DNA of 38,441 nt from Chloroflexota bacterium (GTDB lineage Bacteria > Chloroflexota > Dehalococcoidia > Lucifugimonadales > UBA3495). The DNA is taken from contig VXOI01000127.1 of NCBI GenBank assembly GCA_009840175.1, positions 1-38,441 on the forward strand, given 5' to 3'. Shown in pieces: positions 7,561 to 14,266 of the stretch. The position numbers were made by a program, and so were the translations under genes. Numbering within the stretch: position 1 is the first letter of the stretch; the number at the start of each line of letters is the position of its first letter. The notes beneath the pieces are model-generated. The model ran no database searches. It was not told where the DNA came from and worked only from the letters and a program-made list of their open reading frames with translations.

Positions 7561-7933
7561 GGCTGAGGCGACTCCGCTAGTTTATTGTTGAACGCGAGCT
7601 CGCGTTTTTACCGCAGGCACGCAGTCATTGAAATCATAGCGCAACCTTTGCCTGCCCTCGACTGTTCCCGCCGCTGGTTTCCACCAAATTGCCAAAGAAA
7701 CAATCCGATGCCGCTTGAAATACCGGCGTCAGGATGATTTAGAATAGTGGGCATGAGTGCGGGATGTGGGAGGCGGATCGTGCCCTTGCGTTCGGCGGCT
7801 GAAACCTCGCGGCTGCCTGGAATGCGAAAACTCTTCCACAAACCCAAATGCGGCCCGTTGCCGTATACCGCCTTGATGGCATCGCCGTGAGGTGGCGGCT
7901 CCGGCCAGCTTGATAACGTGGAGAGTTACGCGC
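7561..7933. other. Divergent intergenic region between DUF1801 and the collagen-like gene
   Basis: A gene-free stretch of 373 nt. On the plus strand TTGAAA (7715-7720) and TAGAAT (7740-7745), 19 nt apart, form a weak promoter candidate for the collagen-like gene. A 45-codon ORF (7753-7890, plus) starts 8 nt after this -10 box but has no Shine-Dalgarno and unremarkable composition. I see no repeat or RNA structure here. Confidence 0.4.
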
Positions 7934-8731
7934 ATGAACAAAACCCGAACCGTATTTCTTGTGCTTGTCGTGGTAGCCGCGCTGCTGGCGAGCATCCCAG
8001 CCATAGTCTCAGCGCAAGGAGTGCCACCTCCGCCACACAGGTTTTATGGTAGTGTAGCTATTGATGGGCGGTCTGCTCCTGTTGGCACCACTGTTGCGGC
8101 CTGGGCAAACGGACAGCAAGCGGCTATGGTTACTACTGCAACTGTGGGCAGCTACCCGGTATTGGAAGTAGACGGACTTTCCCCAGGTACGCTCGTCACC
8201 TTCCGCGTCAATGGGGTTGATGCAAATGAAACGGACAATTGGCAGGAGGGTACCTTAACCCGCCTAAACCTGACCTCCAGCAGCACCGCTGCGCCGTCCA
8301 CTGGCGCAGCGCCGACGGAGCAGCCCACCACCCGTCCTCCAGCGCGTGGAGCGACTGGCCCTCGAGGCCCTCAAGGCGAGCAGGGCCCTCAGGGCGAGCC
8401 GGGTGAGCAAGGGCCGCCAGGCCAGGAAGGAGCGCAGGGTCTTCGAGGCATACCAGGCGCTGATGGCGCACCGGGTGCTGATGGCGCACCGGGCGCAGCA
8501 GGCACCCAGGGAGAACCAGGCCCACGAGGTCCTCAAGGTGAAGCTGGACCCCAGGGGCTGCAAGGCGCGCCTGGCGCCGCCGGCCCGGCAGGGCCTCAAG
8601 GAAATCAAGGCCCGACCGGTCCCACAGGCAGTTCGGGTAACTTCCTGATTGCCATTATTGCCTTGGCCGTGGCATTTCTGGCCCTGCTTGTCACCATAGC
8701 CCGTTGGATTTGGGATATCCAGGGCGGTTAG
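7934..8731 (+). CDS. Secreted collagen-like (Gly-X-Y) protein with C-terminal membrane anchor
   Basis: A 265-residue protein in four parts. Residues 1-28 are a signal peptide (KTR, a hydrophobic core [21 protein letters not shown] cleavage site). Residues about 32-115 form a beta-rich domain ([15 protein letters not shown], then [16 protein letters not shown]) before a Thr/Ser/Pro linker. Next come 32 uninterrupted Gly-X-Y triplets (GATGPRGPQ through GPTGSS), enough for a trimeric collagen helix. A C-terminal hydrophobic helix ([19 protein letters not shown]) ends in RWIWDIQGG. It is probably displayed outside the membrane as a trimeric stalk. The ATG at 7934 has GGAGAG 8 nt upstream. The Gly codons vary, so the repeat is not a recent DNA slippage product. 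Confidence 0.9.
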   Translation: MNKTRTVFLVLVVVAALLASIPAIVSAQGVPPPPHRFYGSVAIDGRSAPVGTTVAAWANGQQAAMVTTATVGSYPVLEVDGLSPGTLVTFRVNGVDANETDNWQEGTLTRLNLTSSSTAAPSTGAAPTEQPTTRPPARGATGPRGPQGEQGPQGEPGEQGPPGQEGAQGLRGIPGADGAPGADGAPGAAGTQGEPGPRGPQGEAGPQGLQGAPGAAGPAGPQGNQGPTGPTGSSGNFLIAIIALAVAFLALLVTIARWIWDIQGG

Positions 8732-8789
8732 AGAGTTCTGCGGGGCCTGCTTAGACTTACCCCGGGTGCCAGGCGCAAGAGTACCCTCG

Positions 8790-8833
8790 GCGGCCAAGCC
8801 CGTGTTATCATGGACAACGACGGGCTTGGCCGC
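8790..8833 (+). other. Strong 14-bp hairpin between the collagen-like gene and tRNA-Leu
   Basis: The arms GCGGCCAAGCCCGT (8790-8803) and ACGGGCTTGGCCGC (8820-8833) pair perfectly around a 16-nt loop that can extend the stem with GTT/AAC. It lacks a clear T-run, so it is a poor intrinsic terminator. It could stall polymerase, protect the 3' end of the collagen-like mRNA, or be a relic repeat. Confidence 0.5.
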
Positions 8834-8868
8834 TGGCTTATTGTCTGCGGAACACCCCCGATTGCAGA

Positions 8869-8953
8869 GGGGAAGTGTCGAAATAGGTAGACGAGCATGA
8901 CTTAGGATCATGTGCTGAAAAGCGTGGGAGTTCGAGTCTCCCCTTCCCCACCA
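8869..8953 (+). tRNA. tRNA-Leu(UAG)
   Basis: An 85-nt class II tRNA. The acceptor GGGGAAG pairs with CTTCCCC. The anticodon stem CATGA/TCATG encloses loop CTTAGGA, anticodon TAG. There is a long variable arm (GCT-GAAA-AGC) and a T arm GGGAG-TTCGAGT-CTCCC. The CCA is encoded (8951-8953). Confidence 0.95.
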
Positions 8954-9039
8954 AGCTGGACGAAGGCGAGAACCTTTGCAATCAGATTCTCGCTGCTTTT
9001 GCAACTGACCGGACGCCTCACTGCCGAGAACCAGTTACC

Positions 9040-9073
9040 AAGCCTCTGTAGATGCTACAGGGGCTTATTCTTT
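9040..9073 (+). terminator. Terminator-like hairpin after tRNA-Leu
   Basis: The arms AAGCCTCTGTAG and CTACAGGGGCTT pair over 12 bp (one G-U) with a 3-nt loop, followed by ATTCTTTG. A weaker hairpin at 8966-8993 (GCGAGAA/TTCTCGC, then TGCTTTT) lies closer to the tRNA and may be the first stop. Confidence 0.55.
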
Positions 9074-9099
9074 GCGCGTCTATGAAAATCAGGATTTCT

Positions 9100-9234
9100 C
9101 CAGGACGATTGCAAAGTTCATTCCAAGGCGCTCATGGTGAGCTTGTCGAACCACGAGCGCCTTAGACCGGCATCCTTCGACAAGCTCAGGATGAGCGGAT
9201 GTCAATGAGTGGCGTTACTTTGTAATCGTCCTGG
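9100..9234. mobile_element. MITE-like palindromic element 1
   Basis: Terminal inverted repeats of 18 nt (CCAGGACGATTGCAAAGT at 9100-9117 and its complement at 9217-9234, 17/18 matching) bound 135 nt. Inside, a second inverted pair (9129-9150 and 9177-9198, 20/22 matching, built on CTCATGGTGAGCTTGTCGAA) forms a nested cruciform. Just inside the left terminus is CAAAGTTCATTCC, almost the same as in the element at 13922-14045. GGATTT occurs at both outer edges as a possible but weak target duplication. There is no coding capacity. This explains most of the gene-free stretch 8954-9296. Confidence 0.7.
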
Positions 9235-9296
9235 GATTTTTCGGCAGGCAGTACAGTTCTTGCCGTGATGCGATAAAATAGCCCCGATTATTCACG

Positions 9297-11078
9297 ATGT
9301 GGAGTCTCGCAGGCGTGATTGCTGATACGCTGCTGTTTGTCGGATTGGCCGCTGATTCTGAAGGGCCTCACGCCCTTTTCCTCCGGGCACTCTTCTTTAT
9401 CGGTATGCTCATAGTAGTGGCGAAGTTGGCCGAAGGGATCCTGAGCCGCTTGGGGCTCAACTCTATTGTGGCTTACACCATCGCCGGAATCGTTCTGGGC
9501 CCCATTACCGGGCTGGTCGAGATAACCGAGTACATCCATATATTCCTCAGCATTGGCGTCTTCATCTTCTTTTTCCTTATCGGACTTGATGAGATTGACA
9601 TTCCCGGGTTCATGTCAACCATCCGCGGCCGGTACTTTGTAGCGGCGACAGTCTCAGTAATCATCTCCATTCTGGTGTCCTTGCTGGTCACGGCGGATTT
9701 GCTGGGGCTGGGTTTCGAGCTGGGCTTTGATGCGGAATCCGGCGATTTCATCAAGCTGGAATTCAACAAGGCCCTTGCTCTGGCGGGAATACTGTCCTTG
9801 TCCAGCCTGGGCCTTGTGGCCAAGGTACTGGCAGACAAGGGACTGCTCAAGGAGTTGATCGGACTGCGGATATTCACTGCCGTGATTATCGCCGAGGTGA
9901 TCGCGTTGCTTGTAGTCGGTCTGACTATAGGCGACAGTTCTGACACAGTGAGCGCTCTGGGCATATTGAAACTGCTGGGTCAGATAGCCGGATTCACCAT
10001 AGTAGTCTGGATTGTGTCGGCGAAGGCCCTTCCTAGGGTCATGGCGTTGCTGCAGCGCTTCCTCAACGTGCCTGAGCTCTCCTATGGCTTGTTGATAGGC
10101 GGCCTTTTCCTGGTGGTCTACGGCGCAGAGATGTTCGGGCTGCACGGTTCCTTGGGGGGGTTGCTGTTCGGCGCGGCGCTCTCCGGTCTCCCCCACCGTA
10201 TGAGGGAAGATATCATGCCTGGTATGCGAAGCACGGCAGAGGGTCTCTTCGTTCCGCTGTTCTTCGCATCCGCCGGGCTTCACTTGGACTTTTCCTTCAT
10301 TGAGTTGCCCCCATTGACCATAGTAGCCCTGCTGTTTGTCCCAATGGTCGGGAAGGTATTGGCCTCTCTTGTCGGGACATACATGGCGCGGCTGGACACG
10401 CCGATAGTTCTGTCCGCAGGTCTGATGGGGAAAGGCGTAGCAGAGATTGCCCTGCTGTTGGTGCTGTTTGAGACCGACGTCATCAGCCAAGGCGTTTTCT
10501 CGCTGCTGGTAATCACCATGTTCGGCTACATCTTGCTGATGCCCCCGGTCATATCAATGGCGGTCAGTAAAGCCAAGATGCCGGAGGAGATGTCCCAGCC
10601 AGGGACCATGATGCCGTCCTTTGCCCGCCACGCCCTGGCAGGGGTCATGGTTGATTCCGTAATGGACCGGAGCCGCGCCTATCCGGACCCGGATGTCTCA
10701 GTAGACAGTTTCCTCAGTGAGTGGCTGGTGCCCGGCCAGACTGAGTACCTGATAATGGATAGGGGAGTGCCAGTAGGCACTGTCTCGCTGACCAGGGTCA
10801 ATTTCCGGCGCAGGTTGTTCTTCTGGAGAAGAAGTTCTTTTGGCGAAACTCCCATGCGCAGACTGATGCGCCGAGGCCCGCCCCACGCCAATCCCGATGA
10901 GCCGATTCAGGACGCGCTGGAACGTATGGCGGAAAACTCGATGACGATTATCCCGGTGATGGACAGAAACACCGGCCAGTTCATGGGCATGGTCAGCAGC
11001 AATGAGATTCTGGAACTGGTGGCGTTGATGGACGAGATTCGGGAAGAGGCGCGCCAGTTGTCGGTGGGGGACGACTAG
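9297..11078 (+). CDS. CPA2-type cation/proton antiporter with C-terminal CBS-like domains
   Basis: A 593-residue protein. Residues about 25-435 are a Kef/NapA-type exchanger core: LGLNSIVAYTIAGIVLGP, FLIGLDEIDIP, LALAGILSLSSLGLVAKVL, VYGAEMFGLHGSLGGLLFGAALSG and a late SAGLMGKGVAEIALLLVL. The helix that usually carries an Asp pair or Gln-Asp in this superfamily reads FTAVIIAEVIALL, with Glu as its only acidic residue, so coupling may differ. Residues about 465-585 form two CBS-like units (VDSFLSEWLVPGQTEYLIM; PIQDALERMAENSMTIIPVMDR; GMVSSNEILELV), a likely cytoplasmic nucleotide-sensing regulator. The start ATG has no clear ribosome site. It stands alone and ends at a two-way terminator. Confidence 0.87.
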   Translation: MWSLAGVIADTLLFVGLAADSEGPHALFLRALFFIGMLIVVAKLAEGILSRLGLNSIVAYTIAGIVLGPITGLVEITEYIHIFLSIGVFIFFFLIGLDEIDIPGFMSTIRGRYFVAATVSVIISILVSLLVTADLLGLGFELGFDAESGDFIKLEFNKALALAGILSLSSLGLVAKVLADKGLLKELIGLRIFTAVIIAEVIALLVVGLTIGDSSDTVSALGILKLLGQIAGFTIVVWIVSAKALPRVMALLQRFLNVPELSYGLLIGGLFLVVYGAEMFGLHGSLGGLLFGAALSGLPHRMREDIMPGMRSTAEGLFVPLFFASAGLHLDFSFIELPPLTIVALLFVPMVGKVLASLVGTYMARLDTPIVLSAGLMGKGVAEIALLLVLFETDVISQGVFSLLVITMFGYILLMPPVISMAVSKAKMPEEMSQPGTMMPSFARHALAGVMVDSVMDRSRAYPDPDVSVDSFLSEWLVPGQTEYLIMDRGVPVGTVSLTRVNFRRRLFFWRRSSFGETPMRRLMRRGPPHANPDEPIQDALERMAENSMTIIPVMDRNTGQFMGMVSSNEILELVALMDEIREEARQLSVGDD

Positions 11079-11105
11079 GCCAACCCCGCTGGGGCAGGAC
11101 TAAAG

Positions 11106-11133
11106 AACCCCTCCGTGCAACAGAGGGGTTCGG
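11106..11133. terminator. Bidirectional terminator between antiporter and dppF-like genes
   Basis: The arms AACCCCTC (11106-11113) and GAGGGGTT (11123-11130) pair perfectly around a 9-nt loop. On the minus strand the hairpin is followed by CTTTAG. It lies between two converging genes and can serve both. Confidence 0.65.
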
Positions 11134-11165
11134 AATTTCGGGGATCGGGCGGCATTCAGGCCCGG

Positions 11166-12209
11166 CTAGTACGCCCCGTAGCCTTCGGCCTTAAGGCAGG
11201 CCGTCCAGTGGTCCCCGCTGACCTCTCGAAGTTCCGGGATGGCCCGGGTACAGGAATCGTCGGCAATTGGACAGCGCGGGTGAAACACGCAGCCGGAAGG
11301 TGGGTTCAGCGGGCTGGGCACTTCGCCGCTCAACAGCACCCTCTCCCGTTGCGCATCCAGCACCGGGTCAGGGATGGGCACGGCGGAAAGCAGGGCCCTG
11401 GTGTAGGGATGAACCGGGTTGCGGTAAATTTCGTTGCGCTCGGCCATCTCGACCAAGTGACCAAGGTACATCACGCCTACCCGGTCGCTGATGTGCCGCA
11501 CGACTGAGAGGTCGTGGGCAATGAACAGGTAGGTCAGGTTGAACTGCTCTTGCAGTTCCTCCAGCAGGTTGATTATCTGCGCCTGAATCGAGACGTCGAG
11601 AGCGGAAACCGGCTCGTCGGCGACGATAAATTGAGGGCTGACCGACAAGGCCCGGGCAACGCCGATGCGCTGACGCTGGCCACCGCTGAACTCGTGAGGG
11701 AAACGGTCAGCCATATATGGGTTGAGCCCCACGTTTACCAGCAATTCCGCAACGCGCTCGCGATATTCGTTTTTGCCGCTCACCAAGCCGTGAACGATGA
11801 GGGGTTCGCCGATGATGTTGCCGGCGGTCATGCGGGGATTGAGGGAACTGTATGGGTCCTGGAAAATCACCTGCATCTGACGGCGCATGGTCCGCATCTG
11901 CTTGGTGCCCAGTTGGGTCAGGTCCTGCCCCTCGAAAATCACTTGTCCGTCGGTAGGCTTGTATAGCTGAAGGATGCAGCGGCCAGTGGTGGTCTTGCCG
12001 CAGCCGCTTTCTCCCACCAGTCCCAGCGTCTCGCCCCGGCGCACGGTAAAGCTGACGTCGTCAACGGCCTTGACGTAGGCAACCGTCCTCTGGAACAGCA
12101 TCCCGGAGGTAACCGGGAAGTGCATCTTCAGATTCTTGATTTCCAGCAGGATGTCATCGTCCTGCACCGCCGCGGCCGATTGGGGCGCGGGTTCCTGCAC
12201 AGTTGTCAT
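11166..12209 (-). CDS. Oligopeptide/dipeptide ABC transporter ATPase, DppF/OppF type
   Basis: A 347-residue ABC ATPase of the peptide/nickel import family. Walker A is GESGCGKTT (about 69-77), the Q-loop is [13 protein letters not shown], the signature [10 protein letters not shown], Walker [13 protein letters not shown] and the switch IAHDLS. The C-terminal oligopeptide-transport extension ([12 protein letters not shown], then [14 protein letters not shown]) with its cysteines separates this family from other importers. It pairs with the DppD-type gene upstream. GGAGAG stands 7-10 nt before the ATG. No permease or binding protein lies in the window, so the substrate (peptide, metal or sugar) is open. 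Confidence 0.9.
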   Translation of the reverse strand: MTTVQEPAPQSAAAVQDDDILLEIKNLKMHFPVTSGMLFQRTVAYVKAVDDVSFTVRRGETLGLVGESGCGKTTTGRCILQLYKPTDGQVIFEGQDLTQLGTKQMRTMRRQMQVIFQDPYSSLNPRMTAGNIIGEPLIVHGLVSGKNEYRERVAELLVNVGLNPYMADRFPHEFSGGQRQRIGVARALSVSPQFIVADEPVSALDVSIQAQIINLLEELQEQFNLTYLFIAHDLSVVRHISDRVGVMYLGHLVEMAERNEIYRNPVHPYTRALLSAVPIPDPVLDAQRERVLLSGEVPSPLNPPSGCVFHPRCPIADDSCTRAIPELREVSGDHWTACLKAEGYGAY

Positions 12210-12226
12210 CTCGGCTACTCTCCGGT

Positions 12227-12253
12227 GGATTCCCGCGAAAGCGGGAATGACGG
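12227..12253 (+). repeat. Dispersed GCGGGAATGACGG hairpin repeat
   Basis: The sequence ATTCCCGC-GAAA-GCGGGAAT followed by GACGG is a perfect hairpin in the 66-nt gap between the two ABC ATPase genes. Related copies are at 13530-13553 and, inverted, at 35566-35595; partial copies (GGGAATGACGG) follow at 12263-12273 and 13845-13856. Translated, the family gives the familiar WIPAKAGMT peptide of spurious ORFs. Confidence 0.8.
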
Positions 12254-12275
12254 GTAAATTGACGGGAATGACGGT

Positions 12276-13313
12276 TTATAGGGCAGCGGTTTCCGGTTCG
12301 GCGTATTCGGAGCCGCCCAGGAAGTCTATGGCATCAGGACCCAGGTCCTCGGAACGCCAGCAGGCTGACCAGTGGTTGGGGCTGGTCTCTTCCAGGACCG
12401 GCGTATCGGTAGCGCACTTGTCAATGGCCCAACGGCAACGGGCGCGGAAGGCGCACCCCGCAGGCAGGTTCACCAAGTCGGGCGGCTGTCCCTCGATGGG
12501 GTCCAACTTGGCCCGTCGCGGCAGATCCAGCCTCGGCACCGAACGGAGCAGCCCCACTGTGTAAGGATGCCTGGGATTGGAGTAAATCTCACGGGCGGTT
12601 CCCCTCTCGATGATGCGTCCGGCGTACATGATGTTCACGCGGTCGGCATAGCGGGCCACCACGCCCAGGTTGTGGGTGATGACAATGAGAGCGACCCCGA
12701 ACTCGGTGGTCAATGACTTCATCAACTCCAGAATCTGGGCCTGAATAGTTACGTCCAGCGCAGTTGTGGGCTCATCGGCGATGATCAGGCGGGGGCTGCA
12801 ACTCAGGGCCATAGCGATCATGACACGTTGCCGCATTCCACCGCTGAACTGGTGCGGGTACTGCTTGATGCGCTGCTCCGGGTCGGGAATGCCGACCCGG
12901 GAGAGCAAATCAACACCCTCACGCCGGGATTCGCCCTTGCTCATGCCCTTGTGCAGTTGCAGGGTTTCGGTGAGTTGGCGCTCGACGGTCAGCACCGGGT
13001 TGAGCGAGGTCATTGGTTCCTGAAACACCATGGACATTTTCGCGCCACGCACGTTCCGCATATCGTCCATGTCTATTCTCAGGATGTCTTCCCCGTCCAG
13101 TATCACTTCGCCATTGACGATCCTGCCGGGCGGGTCTGGGATAAGCCTCATGAGCGACAGCGCGCTGACGCTCTTGCCGCATCCGCTCTCACCGACCAGC
13201 CCCAGCGTCTCCCCTTCCTCCAAGTCGTAGGACACACCGTCAACAGCCTTGACCACGCCATCCATGGTGAAGAAATGAGTTTGCAAGTCCTTTACTTCAA
13301 GAAGAGTGGCCAA
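12276..13313 (-). CDS. Oligopeptide/dipeptide ABC transporter ATPase, DppD/OppD type
   Basis: A 345-residue partner of the DppF-type ATPase. Walker A is GESGCGKSVSALSLMRL (about 40-56), the Q-loop VFQEPMTSLNPV, the signature FSGGMRQRVMIAMAL, Walker B LIIADEPTTALD and the switch VITHNLG. The C-terminal extension keeps HPYTVGLLRSVPRLD and CAFRARCRWAIDKC. The start is a TTG (minus strand, 13313-13311) supported by an excellent AAGGAGGT a few bases upstream; no ATG fits. It lies 66 nt upstream of the dppF-like gene and the two are surely one transcript. The region upstream is repeat-rich and contains no transporter subunit. Confidence 0.9.
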   Translation of the reverse strand: MATLLEVKDLQTHFFTMDGVVKAVDGVSYDLEEGETLGLVGESGCGKSVSALSLMRLIPDPPGRIVNGEVILDGEDILRIDMDDMRNVRGAKMSMVFQEPMTSLNPVLTVERQLTETLQLHKGMSKGESRREGVDLLSRVGIPDPEQRIKQYPHQFSGGMRQRVMIAMALSCSPRLIIADEPTTALDVTIQAQILELMKSLTTEFGVALIVITHNLGVVARYADRVNIMYAGRIIERGTAREIYSNPRHPYTVGLLRSVPRLDLPRRAKLDPIEGQPPDLVNLPAGCAFRARCRWAIDKCATDTPVLEETSPNHWSACWRSEDLGPDAIDFLGGSEYAEPETAAL

Positions 13314-13582
13314 AAGACCTCCTTCACACAGCCTGGTGATGTGCTCTCCCTGAGATTGAACATCAGAATTCAGTGGAATTATAGGATTTTCGGATTATGG
13401 GGTAAACTGCTCTCAATTGCAAACCGGGGCTCTCCAGAGCAATTGTCTGAACTGTGATTCGCTTGATTGGGGGATTTTGGTGATTTTCTTTCGGTTGGGT
13501 TGCGGTTTGGGGCGGTTTTTTCTGAACTGTGCCCCGCCTTCGCGGGGGTGACGTTATTTTTGTGATTGGGGGGATTTACATG
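13314..13582. other. Repeat-rich gene-free region upstream of the dppD-like gene
   Basis: This contains degenerate GGATTT/TGATTTT runs, two copies of CTGAACTGTG (13447-13456, 13522-13531; a third copy is at 34437-34446), and a hairpin CCCCGC-CTTC-GCGGGG followed by TGACG (13532-13553) of the GCGGGAATGACGG family. I see no gene and no convincing promoter. With the next entries it makes up the 950-nt gene-free stretch 13314-14266. Confidence 0.6.
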
Positions 13583-13808
13583 ATTTTGTTCCGGGCGGTT
13601 CGCGGTTCTGGTGGGAAGCCGAGGAACGACTAGGGTTGTTGGGTGTGCGATGGGTTGCGGTTACGATGGGTTGCGGTTACTACGTTAGTGAGGTGTTAAC
13701 GGAGTTGGCAAGGGGCTGGTGTCAGGAATTTGGGATTCCGTTTCAGGTGGTCGGGGCCAGGAATGTTGTCTCACCCATCGTAGGGGCGGGTTTCAAACCC
13801 GCCCCTAC
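13583..13808 (+). repeat. Interspersed repeat copy B (226 bp) ending in the 29-bp palindrome
   Basis: Matches copy A (324-532, inverted) at roughly 85% by eye, from ATTTTGTTCCGGGCGGTTCG to the palindrome at 13780-13808. It differs by a perfect 16-bp tandem duplication (GATGGGTTGCGGTTAC at 13649-13664 and 13665-13680). An open plus-strand frame runs through it and continues into GAGFKPAPT, encoded by the palindrome. In the block aligned to copy A, about half of the base changes are silent, so the frame may be, or have been, coding. Confidence 0.85.
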
Positions 13809-13921
13809 ATGGAGCAGCGTTCCCATTTGGGTGGTCAAGCTTTGCGGGAATGACGGTCCCCAGGCTGACAAACCACCTAGACTGACAAACACCTAAGTTG
13901 GAACGTTGGCGACAGGTTACT

Positions 13922-14045
13922 CAAGGCCTTTTCAAAGTCCATTCCTGGCACACTGAGCAAAGCGAAGGGTCTTTGTGCTGAGGATAGGATTCTTCGCTTC
14001 GCTCAGAATGACAGACGTCACGACAGCGACTTTGAAAAAGCCCCG
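13922..14045. mobile_element. MITE-like palindromic element 2 with 9-bp target duplication
   Basis: The 124-nt element is flanked by identical 9-mers CAGGTTACT at 13913-13921 and 14046-14054. The termini are imperfect inverted repeats (CAAGGCCTTTTCAAAGTC against the complement of the right end, 15/18 matching). Inside lies another inverted pair (CTGAGCAAAGCGAAG near 13953 and its complement near 13992-14006). CAAAGTCCATTCC just inside the left terminus parallels CAAAGTTCATTCC of element 1. There is no ORF. The 9-bp duplication suggests mobilisation in trans by a transposase that makes 9-bp cuts. Confidence 0.75.
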
Positions 14046-14059
14046 CAGGTTACTGTTCC

Positions 14060-14088
14060 TTGACACATTCCGGCCCTCTTAGTAGTAT
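14060..14088 (+). promoter_or_regulatory. Sigma70 promoter of the SAM-cycle operon
   Basis: A perfect TTGACA (14060-14065), a 17-nt spacer and TAGTAT (14083-14088) place the start near 14095. It begins just past the right target-site copy of element 2 and is followed by the leader and terminator described next, then mtnA. Confidence 0.7.
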
Positions 14089-14094
14089 TGAGGT

Positions 14095-14174
14095 GTCCCG
14101 TGAGCGCCGGATTAACGACCGGAAATGGGGGATAGGGTTTGGAATGGGCTTCTCGCGCGAGAAGCCTTTTTGTT
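14095..14174 (+). ncRNA. Structured leader RNA upstream of mtnA (candidate attenuator or small RNA)
   Basis: From the predicted start, the RNA can form a stem CCCGT/ATGGG (14097-14101 with 14125-14129), an asymmetric internal loop (GAGCG opposite AA), and an upper stem CCGG/CCGG (14107-14110 with 14119-14122) with an 8-nt loop ATTAACGA. A purine-rich linker leads into a perfect terminator, all before the mtnA start at 14267. I do not recognise it as any SAM, SAH or other riboswitch core. I found no strong alternative pairing that would act as anti-terminator, so a short terminated RNA of about 80 nt is equally possible. Confidence 0.45.
14147..14174 (+). terminator. Perfect intrinsic terminator inside the mtnA leader
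   Basis: GGCTTCTC-GCGC-GAGAAGCC is a perfect 8-bp stem, followed at once by TTTTTGTT. It lies 93 nt before the mtnA start and downstream of the promoter, so full-length operon transcription must read through it or use another promoter that I could not find. Confidence 0.85.
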
Positions 14175-14266
14175 GGCCGCCGGAATCGCAAACGGCAGCG
14201 TGGGACGCCGATTATCGAATGAAAAGCATTGGCCATCAACGCTAATCGGACCCGGGAGCGCCCTGT

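Noticed and set aside
7753-7890. A 45-codon ORF upstream of the collagen-like gene.
   Set aside because: No ribosome site, no recognisable sequence and weak codon preference; kept only as a note in the intergenic entry.
11514-11966. A plus-strand ORF over the dppF-like gene.
   Set aside because: It lies fully antisense to a gene with intact ABC motifs.
14095-14174. The mtnA leader as a known SAM or SAH riboswitch.
   Set aside because: I could not find the conserved core sequences or stems of these classes, so it is reported only as an unassigned structured leader.
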